From JBFLVQ01 sp040758525 (GTDB lineage Bacteria > Acidobacteriota > Blastocatellia > Chloracidobacteriales > JADJPF01), in the NCBI GenBank assembly GCA_040758525.1, contig JBFLVQ010000134.1:1-16409 (forward strand): 16,409 nt of DNA. The letters run 5' to 3'. The notes beneath the pieces are model-generated. The model searched no databases. It was given only the letters and a program-made list of their open reading frames with translations, and was not told where the DNA came from. How positions within the stretch are numbered: the first letter of the stretch is position 1; the number at the start of each line of letters is the position of its first letter. Shown piece by piece: positions 1 to 9,458 of this stretch. The position numbers and the translations under genes are program-made.

Positions 1-3000
1 GCCGTAGAGATCGAGAAGGCCGCTCCTACATCATTACGCGCGCTAGCAACTTTTTATCATCGGCGTGCCAATTTTCCCGAAGAGGCACGCACACTTAAAC
101 AATTGTTAGTAGCCGTGCCACGTAATGAAAAAGGGATCATTTTCTACGAGTTAATGGAGTTGATTGATCTTCATCGCCTTGACAATCTTTTAGCAGAAGA
201 TGAGTTTGGCCAGATCATCAAGGAAGATGCAGACGGATTCAATATTATGCGTAGATTGATCCGTACACTGGCTGCTAAGGAACGCTACGCACGTGCGCTA
301 GCATTGCTTGATCAATATGAAACATTTTTCCCTGCTGAACGTGAATTTTTTATCTATGTACGGGCTCAGTTGAAGAGTCAGCAAGATGATATTGTTGGTG
401 CACAAGCAGCCTATGTTAATGCATTTGATCCATTCTGGTCCTCTCGTTTAAGCCACCATTTCTATACTTTTCTTAGTGAGAATGATCTACTGCGAAATTA
501 TCAACGTAACCTACAAGCAGCATACTATCGTCAGCCCGATAATTTTCTACTAGCAATGCGGCTCTGCCACTACTTTATCTACAACGAGTATGAGCATAGA
601 GAGGCAATAGCTGTACTCGATCGATTAGAACAGGCGCGTGATACAAAAGCAGGACAGAACATGTGGACAGCCAAAGAGTTGGCCACAGTAGGACAATTGC
701 TGCTTACACTCAAGCAGACTGATCGTGCCTCGCGTTATTTATATACATTATATTTGCAGGGTGGCTTGCCACAGAGTGGAGAAGAGCGTGCCGCACTACT
801 CTATCGCCTTTTTCAAACTGTCCTTAGCGTAGATGATCAAAGCACACCATTACGCGCAGGAAATCTCAATTTCTATAAAGATATTGCACAGACAGATCAA
901 AATCCTGGACTACTTGGTGGAATGCTTTCGTTAGTGCTCGCAAATAGTGGCCCAAGCGATGAGTTTGCAAAGGCAGAACAGGCTGCAAACCGGTTCTTTC
1001 ATCGTGCTGCCGCTTATCGTATCTTTGTTGCCTATCAACAAGAGTATCCTACTGCACCTGTGTTGCCATTGATGTATGCTGACCTGATCAAGGTCTATGC
1101 GCGTATGAATGAGCAAGCCTTAGTTGAGCGGCTTACTACCGAATATGAACAGCATTTTGCCAAAATAGCAACTTACCCTGATGCCGCATTACAAATAGCT
1201 GATCTATATCTAAGCCTGAAACAGCCTGCAAAAGCGCGAAAGATCTATCAGCGTCTGCTCGACTATTATGGACAGCGCCGCATATCTAATACTCCACTTG
1301 TGCCACGTTATCGTCTACAGTCCTGGGAGAAGCAGAGCCGTATAGCGAATCGTAGTTTAGCCTATCTACCACAATGGCAGATTGATGAACCGCTTGCTTT
1401 AGATCGTGAAGATGATAGCGAAAAAGAAGGCAATAACGAAACAGGCGAGAATGGAAATGAAGTAGATGATAATGTTGTCGATGGGTTTGGTGATGATTTT
1501 TATCGTTATGAATATAACTACTACGATATTGATCAAGAAGTACTCAAACCGGTCAAACTGACCAGTGAAATAACTTATGCTGCCGTACTAGATCGTTATA
1601 TCGCTACATTGGCCACAGAAGGTTTGAACGAACAGATCGTTGCACTCTATTGGCAAGAGATTAGCAAGTATCCTCGTGAAGAGGGGCTTTACGAGCGGTT
1701 TCTACAATGGCTCAGTAGTACTAATCTGATAAATGCACAGTTACGCGCTTATCAGTTAGCGATTGCAAATATACCAGATAATAAGACTTGGCAAGCACGG
1801 CTGGCACGCTGGTTTATTAAGCAAGAGCGGAAAAAAGAGTTTGCCCAAATCTCTCAACGCTTGTTGAAAATTCTTGATGAAGAGGAGATACGAGAATATT
1901 TACAAATTTTTATCACTCTTAAAAAAGATAGTATTGATGAACATGACTATGATGCACAGCTCTATTTTCAGTTCTACCAATATGCACACAACCGTTTCCC
2001 TGATAACCTTGTCTTCGTTAATGGACTACTCGATTACTATCACCGGCTCAAAAAGGATAAAGAATATTTAGAACTAGCCTTGCAGTACTATTTCCGTGGT
2101 CAACGCGATCAGGTATTGGCAGAACTAGCACAACATAATCAACTAGAGGTTCATTATACACGTGCCATAGAATTGATTGGTAATAGCATAGATAAAGATC
2201 TAAATATGGATAGCGTAGCCTATCAACAGTTTCGCGCAGATGCTGCCATTTGGTTAGCAGATTATGAAGCTGCGCTCGATGCCTACCGCAAATTACACAC
2301 TCTTTATCCTGGTAATGAGGATTATGCAAACCGACTAGTGATGCTGCTACGTTCGTTTGGACAGCACAACGAAAGCTTTTTAAAAGAAGCCGCTGATATT
2401 AGAAGATCATTAACACGTATATACCCTACGGCAGTAAATTATCGTACTGAGGCGGGTGAGCTTTGTGCTGAACTAGGAGATTTTGAAACTGCGCGGGAGC
2501 AATGGAATCAATTACCTACTATTGAAACCGGTAATCCAGAACTCTACTTGGATACGGCAAGTATTTTCTGGGACTACTATCAATATGATGATGCATTGCG
2601 TGTAATCGATGAACTACGTAAATTGAATGGCAAAGATGATCTTTATGCATTTCAGGCCGGCGCAATTTATGAGAACAAGCGTGATCGTAGGCGAGCGATT
2701 GCAGAATATGTGAAAGATCTTGCCAATTACCAGACACAATTACGCACCATCTATCGTTTGAAGCAGTTTGCTGAACGACCAGCAGTTCGAGAGATGATTG
2801 CTCAAACAATCGATCGGCGTTTTAACGAAACTAAGAACTATGCAGTAATTATTGGCTATGCGCGGCTACTAGACCGTATTGATGATCCTGTTGCAGCAGC
2901 GGCAGTGATACGTCGTTATGCTGCTGATAGTCGCGATATCGAATTTCTCCATCTTGCTAGAGGATTTTTCGGACGTAAAAATTTACCCGAAGATGAGATA

Positions 3001-6000
3001 CGCATACTTACACGCTTAGCAGAAGTAGCCGATCATGGGTTACCTATGATCACATACCGTCGGCAACTGGCGAGTCTATATGAGCAAGAAGATCAACCTG
3101 AGCGTGCACGAGAGATCTATGATGACCTGCTCAAACGCACCCCCAACAATTATGGAGTGATAATTACCGCCGGGAAGTTTTATGTGCGCCAACACTATCA
3201 CGATCGCGCATTGTCGCTGCTCAAGGATGCCAGTACGCGCGGCCTAGGCGCATTCCACTTCGAGTTTGGGGTACGTTTGGCCGATTATCAAGCTTTGCTT
3301 GGACGTCTATCGGAAGCAGAGGCAACACTCACCACACTCTACCGCGAAAACCCTGGCAATGAATCACTATTAGCAAAATTGATGGAGGTATTGGCGCGTG
3401 CAGGCAAAGAACGCGAGTTAATGGCTCTTTATCAAGAAGCATTGCAACGTGCACATGCCGCCAATGATCGTGATCGCAATGGTAGAAGCGAACTACTGGC
3501 TCAGTTACATACAACAATGGCTGAGACAATGGACAAAATGGGTGCCTACCGTGCTGCGCTTGATCAGCACATCTTCAATATTAACAACGATCCATTAAAT
3601 CAAGAGTTGTTACAAACAGTCTATGATTACGCTCGCCGACACCAGATCTTGCCGGCCCTGATCGACTATTATCTTAAACTCTCTGTTGAAGCAGATCGCA
3701 ACTATCGTTGGAAACTTGTGCTTGCACGTATACATGAATTCCAGGAAAATTGGCAAGCTGCTGCCAATCAGTACCAGCGAGCACTGATAAACGAGCCACA
3801 AGATCTTGAACTTTATGAGGCACTGGCAGAAGTTCTATTACAAAATAACCAACCCAATGAAGCCATTGCTCAATTAGAGCGTGCATTTGTAATCTCTGGG
3901 CGTAGCGATAGATATCAGAATCTGATTGCTGCAGTAAATCAGGTGAAATCTGGTGAGCGCCAGATAACTGGCAGCTTCTTTAAAAATCTTCCTACCGAAG
4001 AAGTAAAAAACGATACAAAGAGATCTCTCAATGAACTGTTTGCTCAGCTCTCAGTAGATATTTATGCTCAGCCAAGTTGGTCTATTGAGTATGAGATTGA
4101 TAAGTATGCCATTAGTCTACGTGGGCAGAAGAGTATTGGAGAGGTTTTTGATGAACTATGGCGGTTACGTACACGTGTTGAGGAAGAGGCTTTCAAACCC
4201 AACAATGCAAAACATAAAGATGCACAATCATTGTTAGAGAGCTTTGATCGACGATTACCCACTGCATTCAAAGGAGCATCACGCAGTGGTGAAGACCTTT
4301 TTGTAATTAACCAACGCTTACGAGGTTTGCTGCCAATCGATGCTACAACTGAGTATGGCAATGTGCGTGCTGCACTAGTCTTTAAGATTGCTGAGAGTTG
4401 TGGCGCAGGAGATATTGTTGAATTGATACTACGCGAACGTTTGGCGCTGGCGCTGGCTGGAAAGCTTAAGACCGATAAAGATCGAGATGACCCCAACAGT
4501 AATCCTTATCATCTACAACTAGCCGCACTCGCCGATTTCTATACCGATCGAGGGCTTTTTGATAAGGCTGTGGAGTTGCTTAAAACAGAGTATCAACATG
4601 ATCCCAATCGTAGCAAATTTAATTACTGGCAACGACTGGCAACATTAGAAAATTACCTTAATAATCCTGAAGCAGAGTTGGCAACTTTGCGTGCTTACTA
4701 TCGAGAGCAGACAGGTAATTTTGCTACTACACCAGATGCATTGCTGGAACGATACTTCACATTGTTAGCTACCAAGGGTGAAGCAGGTCGTCAAGAGCTT
4801 GCTAGTCTGCTTGGGCAACCACATCCTTATCGATTACAGTTGATCAATTTCCTGATACGACTTGGTGATCGAGAATTGGCCTATCAGGCAATTGCCACTA
4901 CAGATCTACCTGAGTTATGGAGATTAACACGTCGTGCTGAAGCAACACGCGCATTAGGCGATTATGGACCAGAGGCAGAGCAAACATTCCGACGTGCATT
5001 AGGTATTCGTACAATTGGAGAGTGTGTAAGTAGACAGACCGATCCCAAGCTTGAATTGACAGGCGATGATTGGTTCTTGCTTGCTTCCGATTTTGGTCGT
5101 TGGTTAGCGCAGCGTCCTGGTGATAAGGATGCAAGATTGATGCGCGCTTATATTCTAGGGATTGTTGAGAACAGACCACAAGATGCCAATGCACAGCGTC
5201 AGCTAGGACGTTGGTATATAGAAACTAATAATCTAAAGGCTGCCCTTACACATCTGGAACTAGCACGTACACTTGCTCCTGATGATAACAAGATTCTGCT
5301 TGATATTGCTGAAGCAGATTGGAAATTAGGTAGACAAGAAGATGCACGCCGCCATTGGCAACAAGTAATTGGTGGTCAAGAACCAGATGAAGCGATCTTA
5401 GAAGAGTTTTTTAACTCGCTTTCTCAAATGAGATTGGTACAAGAAGCATGTGTACGATTGTCTGTACCGATTGCAAAGAAGTTGTCCAATCGTAAATCAC
5501 GAAATGAATTGGAATCTAGCTTTCTGGCATTACAACCATTGTTACGCAAGATCGCTTTCTCTTTTGACAATCCATCAGAAGCAAAAGACTATTTCCTGGA
5601 GCTGGCAGAACGTGTACCGGCTCGACCATTGCTGAAAATGGTCTTAGATGAAAATTTGATCAGCGAGCCTGACCGGATAATATTTTTACGCAAGCTGGTA
5701 CCTTTATTCCGTAGTAAACCAGTCGATTATGATACTGGTTACCTTAACTATCTTGCCACGGCTGGCTTGCGTGAAAGCAATGAGATTCTTGAGTGCGAAT
5801 ATAGGCTACATAGTGAAGATTACACATATGATTACTACTACAATGGAGAAGATGATAGCGCCTGGCTAAAATGGCGACGTGAATTAGTCAATGCGCTACT
5901 TATACGTGGCTTCAATCAAGAAGCGTTAGATGAGATTTTGAAGGTCGAAAAAATGTTTCAAGGACATGCACCACGTCCAGACTGGCTGATGCTTGCACAT

Positions 6001-7422
6001 GCACAAGTTAATCTACGATTAGGCAAGAAAAAAGAGGCATTGGAAACATTGGCCTTATACTGTGGATTAAACACACGACCGCAACAAATATCATTACCTG
6101 TTATCAAACGCTGTGCTGAAGCTAGTAAACTACTTACAGATGAGAAACTACTAGTGGAAAGTCGTGAGCTGATGGGTCGCGCCTATCGTAGGTTGCTTGC
6201 TCTCAGTCAATTTGAGATCAGCAACTTCATTGGTTATGCACAGCTAGAATTCGAGCGTAAAAATATCACTAATGCGCTCAAAACCCTTGATCAGATGATT
6301 GACGCTGCACAACCAGGTGTCTCAGTTACCAAACTCAATCAGATTGCAGAAAGTTATTGGACACCATACGAATATCAAGAATTGGGCATAACCGTGCCAG
6401 GACAGACACAGCCCAGTCAGGATGGTAGCTTTAGTAACGCTGATCAATTGCCGGCACCCAAGTACGACACACTTAATCTAGATAATGCTCTTGCTGCTGC
6501 AGCAGAAACAGCAGCAAGAGCTGCTGCTATTGATAATGCGCTCAAATATGAACAGATGCTAATGGCAAAGAGTGGCAAGACTGGACAACGTGAACATCGC
6601 TTAGCATTCGCACGTCTGCTTGTTACTGCTGGTAAGGTTGCTGATGGCGCACAAATTGTTATGGATGTGTTGGCATTGCCAGATAGTACAGCAGAACTTC
6701 GCACTCGTGCGCTGGCTCTGCTTATAAATATTGGTGAGAAGTCACCAGAAGTAATTACCACAGCTTTGCACTCAGAAATTGCTCAGGAAATGAAGAGTGT
6801 ACTTAAAGCGGTCGAGCTACAACGTAATGGTAAATGGTCAGAAGCTGCTAATGAACTGTCATCTATGCGTGCCCATTCTCTTGATCCTATGGTAATACTG
6901 TTAGAAGGTTTGTCGGCTGCTCAAACAGGTAATTTTGTACATGCGCGTAACAATTTTGCATATCTGTTATTTGCCGATCCAGAGGGTCAGGCGGTTTTAC
7001 CTTACCGATCTATTATCAATGAACCACGCTGGCAATTAATCCAGCTCTACCTAAATACTGGCCAAGATCGTGCGGCACTCTTCTTAGCAAGCAAAGATAA
7101 GAGACTACAAGCGATCATTGCTGACACTGGAAAAGCAGAGTCGGGGGTTGATAATTTAGATATTACGCTCAATGGACCGATTCAGGATCGGGTTATGCAG
7201 TCGCAACTATTATTGTTAGAGCAACTATCATTGGCTGCTGAACGAGTAGGCGACTACCCACAGGCACTCAATTTTGAAAAGACACGTGTTAAATTGTTGG
7301 GCGATGGTAAAACCCCAATTGCTGTCGAGACACGTATCAAAACCCTAAATAGAAAGATATTCGAGAGATCGGATAAGCCGATCGATATTAACATTGATCT
7401 AAGACTGGTAAGCCAGCGTTGA
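1..7422 (+). CDS. Giant tetratricopeptide-repeat protein, 5'-partial
   Basis: The frame is open from base 1 without a stop, so the gene starts upstream of the window; 2473 residues are visible, ending at TGA 7420-7422. Almost the whole length is helical repeats of TPR type, with recurring A..Y...L...P.N spacing. Clear examples lie at about 3070-3230, 3748-3897 and 5227-5370. A stretch at about 3961-4500 does not read as TPR and may be a separate linker domain. Two acidic, tyrosine-rich inserts (1402-1533 and 5815-5859) and one alanine-rich helix (about 6481-6540) interrupt the repeats. TPR arrays generally act as protein-binding scaffolds; no catalytic motif is seen. Cellular location cannot be judged because the N-terminus is missing. 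The next gene encodes an exported protein, 26 nt downstream, which makes an envelope role plausible (inference). A TTG at 103 is not a credible start because the frame stays open before it. Confidence 0.9.
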   Translation, partial: AVEIEKAAPTSLRALATFYHRRANFPEEARTLKQLLVAVPRNEKGIIFYELMELIDLHRLDNLLAEDEFGQIIKEDADGFNIMRRLIRTLAAKERYARALALLDQYETFFPAEREFFIYVRAQLKSQQDDIVGAQAAYVNAFDPFWSSRLSHHFYTFLSENDLLRNYQRNLQAAYYRQPDNFLLAMRLCHYFIYNEYEHREAIAVLDRLEQARDTKAGQNMWTAKELATVGQLLLTLKQTDRASRYLYTLYLQGGLPQSGEERAALLYRLFQTVLSVDDQSTPLRAGNLNFYKDIAQTDQNPGLLGGMLSLVLANSGPSDEFAKAEQAANRFFHRAAAYRIFVAYQQEYPTAPVLPLMYADLIKVYARMNEQALVERLTTEYEQHFAKIATYPDAALQIADLYLSLKQPAKARKIYQRLLDYYGQRRISNTPLVPRYRLQSWEKQSRIANRSLAYLPQWQIDEPLALDREDDSEKEGNNETGENGNEVDDNVVDGFGDDFYRYEYNYYDIDQEVLKPVKLTSEITYAAVLDRYIATLATEGLNEQIVALYWQEISKYPREEGLYERFLQWLSSTNLINAQLRAYQLAIANIPDNKTWQARLARWFIKQERKKEFAQISQRLLKILDEEEIREYLQIFITLKKDSIDEHDYDAQLYFQFYQYAHNRFPDNLVFVNGLLDYYHRLKKDKEYLELALQYYFRGQRDQVLAELAQHNQLEVHYTRAIELIGNSIDKDLNMDSVAYQQFRADAAIWLADYEAALDAYRKLHTLYPGNEDYANRLVMLLRSFGQHNESFLKEAADIRRSLTRIYPTAVNYRTEAGELCAELGDFETAREQWNQLPTIETGNPELYLDTASIFWDYYQYDDALRVIDELRKLNGKDDLYAFQAGAIYENKRDRRRAIAEYVKDLANYQTQLRTIYRLKQFAERPAVREMIAQTIDRRFNETKNYAVIIGYARLLDRIDDPVAAAAVIRRYAADSRDIEFLHLARGFFGRKNLPEDEIRILTRLAEVADHGLPMITYRRQLASLYEQEDQPERAREIYDDLLKRTPNNYGVIITAGKFYVRQHYHDRALSLLKDASTRGLGAFHFEFGVRLADYQALLGRLSEAEATLTTLYRENPGNESLLAKLMEVLARAGKERELMALYQEALQRAHAANDRDRNGRSELLAQLHTTMAETMDKMGAYRAALDQHIFNINNDPLNQELLQTVYDYARRHQILPALIDYYLKLSVEADRNYRWKLVLARIHEFQENWQAAANQYQRALINEPQDLELYEALAEVLLQNNQPNEAIAQLERAFVISGRSDRYQNLIAAVNQVKSGERQITGSFFKNLPTEEVKNDTKRSLNELFAQLSVDIYAQPSWSIEYEIDKYAISLRGQKSIGEVFDELWRLRTRVEEEAFKPNNAKHKDAQSLLESFDRRLPTAFKGASRSGEDLFVINQRLRGLLPIDATTEYGNVRAALVFKIAESCGAGDIVELILRERLALALAGKLKTDKDRDDPNSNPYHLQLAALADFYTDRGLFDKAVELLKTEYQHDPNRSKFNYWQRLATLENYLNNPEAELATLRAYYREQTGNFATTPDALLERYFTLLATKGEAGRQELASLLGQPHPYRLQLINFLIRLGDRELAYQAIATTDLPELWRLTRRAEATRALGDYGPEAEQTFRRALGIRTIGECVSRQTDPKLELTGDDWFLLASDFGRWLAQRPGDKDARLMRAYILGIVENRPQDANAQRQLGRWYIETNNLKAALTHLELARTLAPDDNKILLDIAEADWKLGRQEDARRHWQQVIGGQEPDEAILEEFFNSLSQMRLVQEACVRLSVPIAKKLSNRKSRNELESSFLALQPLLRKIAFSFDNPSEAKDYFLELAERVPARPLLKMVLDENLISEPDRIIFLRKLVPLFRSKPVDYDTGYLNYLATAGLRESNEILECEYRLHSEDYTYDYYYNGEDDSAWLKWRRELVNALLIRGFNQEALDEILKVEKMFQGHAPRPDWLMLAHAQVNLRLGKKKEALETLALYCGLNTRPQQISLPVIKRCAEASKLLTDEKLLVESRELMGRAYRRLLALSQFEISNFIGYAQLEFERKNITNALKTLDQMIDAAQPGVSVTKLNQIAESYWTPYEYQELGITVPGQTQPSQDGSFSNADQLPAPKYDTLNLDNALAAAAETAARAAAIDNALKYEQMLMAKSGKTGQREHRLAFARLLVTAGKVADGAQIVMDVLALPDSTAELRTRALALLINIGEKSPEVITTALHSEIAQEMKSVLKAVELQRNGKWSEAANELSSMRAHSLDPMVILLEGLSAAQTGNFVHARNNFAYLLFADPEGQAVLPYRSIINEPRWQLIQLYLNTGQDRAALFLASKDKRLQAIIADTGKAESGVDNLDITLNGPIQDRVMQSQLLLLEQLSLAAERVGDYPQALNFEKTRVKLLGDGKTPIAVETRIKTLNRKIFERSDKPIDINIDLRLVSQR
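1402..1533 (+). other. Acidic Asn/Gly/Tyr-rich low-complexity insert in the TPR protein
   Basis: Within the TPR reading frame about 44 codons encode a segment dominated by D, E, N and G that ends in a tyrosine cluster (DDFYRYEYNYYDID, five Tyr in 14). It lies between repeat blocks and is presumably a flexible exposed loop. A similar cluster recurs later in the same protein and in the next gene. Confidence 0.8.
5815..5859 (+). other. Second Tyr/Asp-rich insert in the TPR protein
   Basis: The codons read EDYTYDYYYNGEDDS, with five tyrosines in fifteen residues and otherwise mostly acidic residues. It sits between helical repeats and is the second such cluster in this protein. Confidence 0.8.
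6487..6521 (+). repeat. Perfect 13-bp inverted repeat inside the TPR gene
   Basis: GCTCTTGCTGCTG (6487-6499) is the exact reverse complement of CAGCAGCAAGAGC (6509-6521), separated by 9 nt. A 12-bp palindrome, CTGCTGCAGCAG (6494-6505), is nested in it and would compete for pairing. The segment encodes an alanine-rich helix, so the symmetry could simply come from alternating GCT and GCA alanine codons. In the mRNA it would form a stable stem within the last kilobase of the gene. Confidence 0.75.
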
Positions 7423-7435
7423 GATATTGTGTAAA

Positions 7436-7441
7436 GGGGAG
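7436..7441 (+). promoter_or_regulatory. Ribosome binding site that fixes the start of the secreted unknown protein
   Basis: A purine-rich GGGGAG lies 7 nt before ATG 7449, at normal Shine-Dalgarno spacing. This favours ATG 7449 over the in-frame TTG at 7419, which overlaps the upstream stop codon and would add ten charged residues before the signal peptide. Confidence 0.75.
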
Positions 7442-7448
7442 AGATGCA

Positions 7449-9458
7449 ATGAGGTCAAAGTTGATTCATACAGCCCTAGTAATAGTGGTTGGTGTATCTA
7501 GCCTGATTATGGCAGCAGATCGGCAGCGTCCACGTACAGGTACGTCGCAACAGCCTAATGTAGGACGACTGGAACTAGCACGTTACTTACCAGCAAACTG
7601 TTTTCTCTATATTCAATTTCGTGATTTGGGCAAGCAGATTCTAGCCTGGCAAAATTCTCGCTTACAGCAGCGTTATTATAATAGTAAGAGTTTTGAGCTT
7701 TGGGCGCGTCGCCATCTTGCTTTTAAGCTTACACAGAGATTATTTGAGTTTGAGATGAGTTTAGGTACAGCATTATCTCTTGATGGAGTACGCGCAACTG
7801 CTGATCACGAAGCTGCTATCGCTGTTTATGATATTGGCGGCACTCAGTTTGTTTTTGTTACACGGCTTGATCCTGCTGCTGCTATTGCTACAGATCTTCT
7901 CTCCCCAGATAAGTTCACAGAGAAAATTTCACAACAAGGGCAAAAATATTACTTAGGTGTCGGTGGTTATTCTATTCAGATCTGTTATACCAAAGTAAAC
8001 GAATATCTTATTGTTGCTACTAAAGAGGCGCTTCTACTAGACACTCTGCAGGTAATGAGAGGGAATACTACATCGCTTGAGAGCCTACCAACTATGCAAC
8101 AGTTGACGAAGACGGCTGGGCCACTACATGACATCACTCTCTGGCTTGATCAAGAACGTATTAATAATGACTGGTATTTCCGTCACTACTGGATACACAA
8201 GAATTTTGCTGCTCTTAAACCATTCCGTACTGGATTAATAGATTTAGAGATGGGTGAGCAAGCCTGGACAGAACGGCGTTATTTTCTGCTTAATGGAGAT
8301 ACTACGGTTGTTCCTGCTGTTAGCACCGAGCGTGCACGGCAAGTAGCTGCTGCGGTACCAGCTAATGTTGTTGCTTTTCAACTCAGTAGCCTCTCAGAAA
8401 AAGCTGAAGATCTCTTGCCTATTGTCAAAAATGTGATCTTCGAATATGAATCGCTACCAGGTGGCTTTGTTGAAGAAGCGCAACCGATCAAGAGTGATTA
8501 TTTTCGTAGCGCAGAAAATTATGATTATGTTTACGATCGTGGATATTATGACTATAGCGATGATGAATTTGCTATTAGTAACTATTTTGATTATGAGTCG
8601 CGTGTATTAGATGGTCGTCACTATACTAATACTAGCTCTCTTTTTAATGTTGAGATTGATGATCCATTAATCACACGAACAAGTGAAAGGGAGACTGTCG
8701 AGGCACGTCTTAAGAGCTGGGAGCAGCGTACACATACATTATATACAGAGCTGTTGCAGAGTCTGGCGGCGGCTCATCCTGCCATTGTTGCTCGCTTTGC
8801 CGCACAGCGAGATGAGGCTAATAATGTATTTATCGCTTTTGACCGTGGAGCAATTGTATCACTGAGGGAGCCTGATGCACTCGATTTAGCAAGGTTTGAG
8901 AATGCTCTGGAAGAGTTAATACGCTTTCATCTAGTCGCTGCTGGCAAAGTCGATCTGCAATGGCAGAGTATAGATGTTGGCGGCACACGGTTACGCGCAT
9001 TAACCTTTCCATTATTAGGTCGTGGCGTTGTTTACACAATTAAAGGTGATCAGCTCTTTATTTTTAATCGAGTAAACTATGCAGAAAAAGCACTACGGAC
9101 AACAACCTGGTCACCAACCCTGCTAGGGCAACAGTTGACACACTATCGTGTGGTACGACCAGCACAGGGACGTAAAGATTTTCAGCGCCTCTTTAACAGA
9201 CTTGATACTGCTGATAAAGAGATTAAACCAGCAAAACTGTCTACACAGAGCGATAGCGAAATCCCTTACCCACAAACAGAGAATGAGAACAAAACCGAGA
9301 AGGCTGAGGATAAACTTCGTGAAGCCTTCTTTAGCGGTAATATTGCCAGCTTGTTAGAAGTGATCAGTAATGTGCGAGAAGTAGCAGTGGAAAGCGAGTT
9401 TCGTGCTGGTGAGCTACACGAAACAGTCCAGTATAGATTTTCTAGACGCACTCAATAG
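7449..9458 (+). CDS. Secreted protein of unknown function, possibly DUF3352-like
   Basis: The product has 669 residues. Residues 1-23 form a Sec signal peptide: RSK, then a hydrophobic core, then a likely cleavage near IMAA. The mature N-terminus begins with a segment around LARYLPANCFLYIQFRDLG, reminiscent of exported DUF3352-type proteins, but this similarity is from memory and weak. Two mixed alpha/beta regions (about 35-300 and 420-580) are separated by a Tyr/Asp-rich linker (358-383), and a charged linker (about 590-624) precedes a short beta-rich C-terminus. No enzyme motif or transmembrane helix beyond the signal is visible. The gene is 26 nt downstream of the giant TPR gene and is surely co-transcribed, so the product is probably a periplasmic or surface partner of that protein (inference). 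Its 3' end overlaps the convergent peptidase gene by 17 bp. Confidence 0.88.
   Translation: MRSKLIHTALVIVVGVSSLIMAADRQRPRTGTSQQPNVGRLELARYLPANCFLYIQFRDLGKQILAWQNSRLQQRYYNSKSFELWARRHLAFKLTQRLFEFEMSLGTALSLDGVRATADHEAAIAVYDIGGTQFVFVTRLDPAAAIATDLLSPDKFTEKISQQGQKYYLGVGGYSIQICYTKVNEYLIVATKEALLLDTLQVMRGNTTSLESLPTMQQLTKTAGPLHDITLWLDQERINNDWYFRHYWIHKNFAALKPFRTGLIDLEMGEQAWTERRYFLLNGDTTVVPAVSTERARQVAAAVPANVVAFQLSSLSEKAEDLLPIVKNVIFEYESLPGGFVEEAQPIKSDYFRSAENYDYVYDRGYYDYSDDEFAISNYFDYESRVLDGRHYTNTSSLFNVEIDDPLITRTSERETVEARLKSWEQRTHTLYTELLQSLAAAHPAIVARFAAQRDEANNVFIAFDRGAIVSLREPDALDLARFENALEELIRFHLVAAGKVDLQWQSIDVGGTRLRALTFPLLGRGVVYTIKGDQLFIFNRVNYAEKALRTTTWSPTLLGQQLTHYRVVRPAQGRKDFQRLFNRLDTADKEIKPAKLSTQSDSEIPYPQTENENKTEKAEDKLREAFFSGNIASLLEVISNVREVAVESEFRAGELHETVQYRFSRRTQ
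8514..8597 (+). other. Tyr/Asp-rich linker in the secreted protein
   Basis: Residues 358-383 contain eight tyrosines and six aspartates in 26 positions (for example YDYVYDRGYYDYSDDEF). It resembles the two clusters in the upstream TPR protein and is probably a flexible surface-exposed linker between the two folded halves. Confidence 0.8.
9398..9424. terminator. Hairpin at the convergent gene ends, possible weak terminator
   Basis: GTTTCGTG (9398-9405) pairs exactly with CACGAAAC (9417-9424) across an 11-nt loop. It starts 17 nt beyond the stop codon of the - strand peptidase gene and lies inside the last codons of the + strand gene. No good T-run follows on the - strand; on the + strand a short ATTTTCT comes 14 nt later. 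No other terminator candidate was seen at this junction, but the call is tentative and the hairpin may be chance. Confidence 0.3.

Noticed and set aside
103..105. TTG as start codon of the TPR gene
   Set aside because: The same frame is open from base 1 and already reads like the repeat protein, so the gene begins outside the window.
4068..4496. Antisense open frame of 142 codons inside the TPR gene
   Set aside because: Low-complexity Ser/Arg-rich translation with no start signal; it is the mirror of a well-supported coding frame.
7419..7448. TTG start for the secreted protein overlapping the upstream stop
   Set aside because: No ribosome site precedes it and it would place ten polar/charged residues ahead of the signal peptide; ATG 7449 has a good Shine-Dalgarno site.
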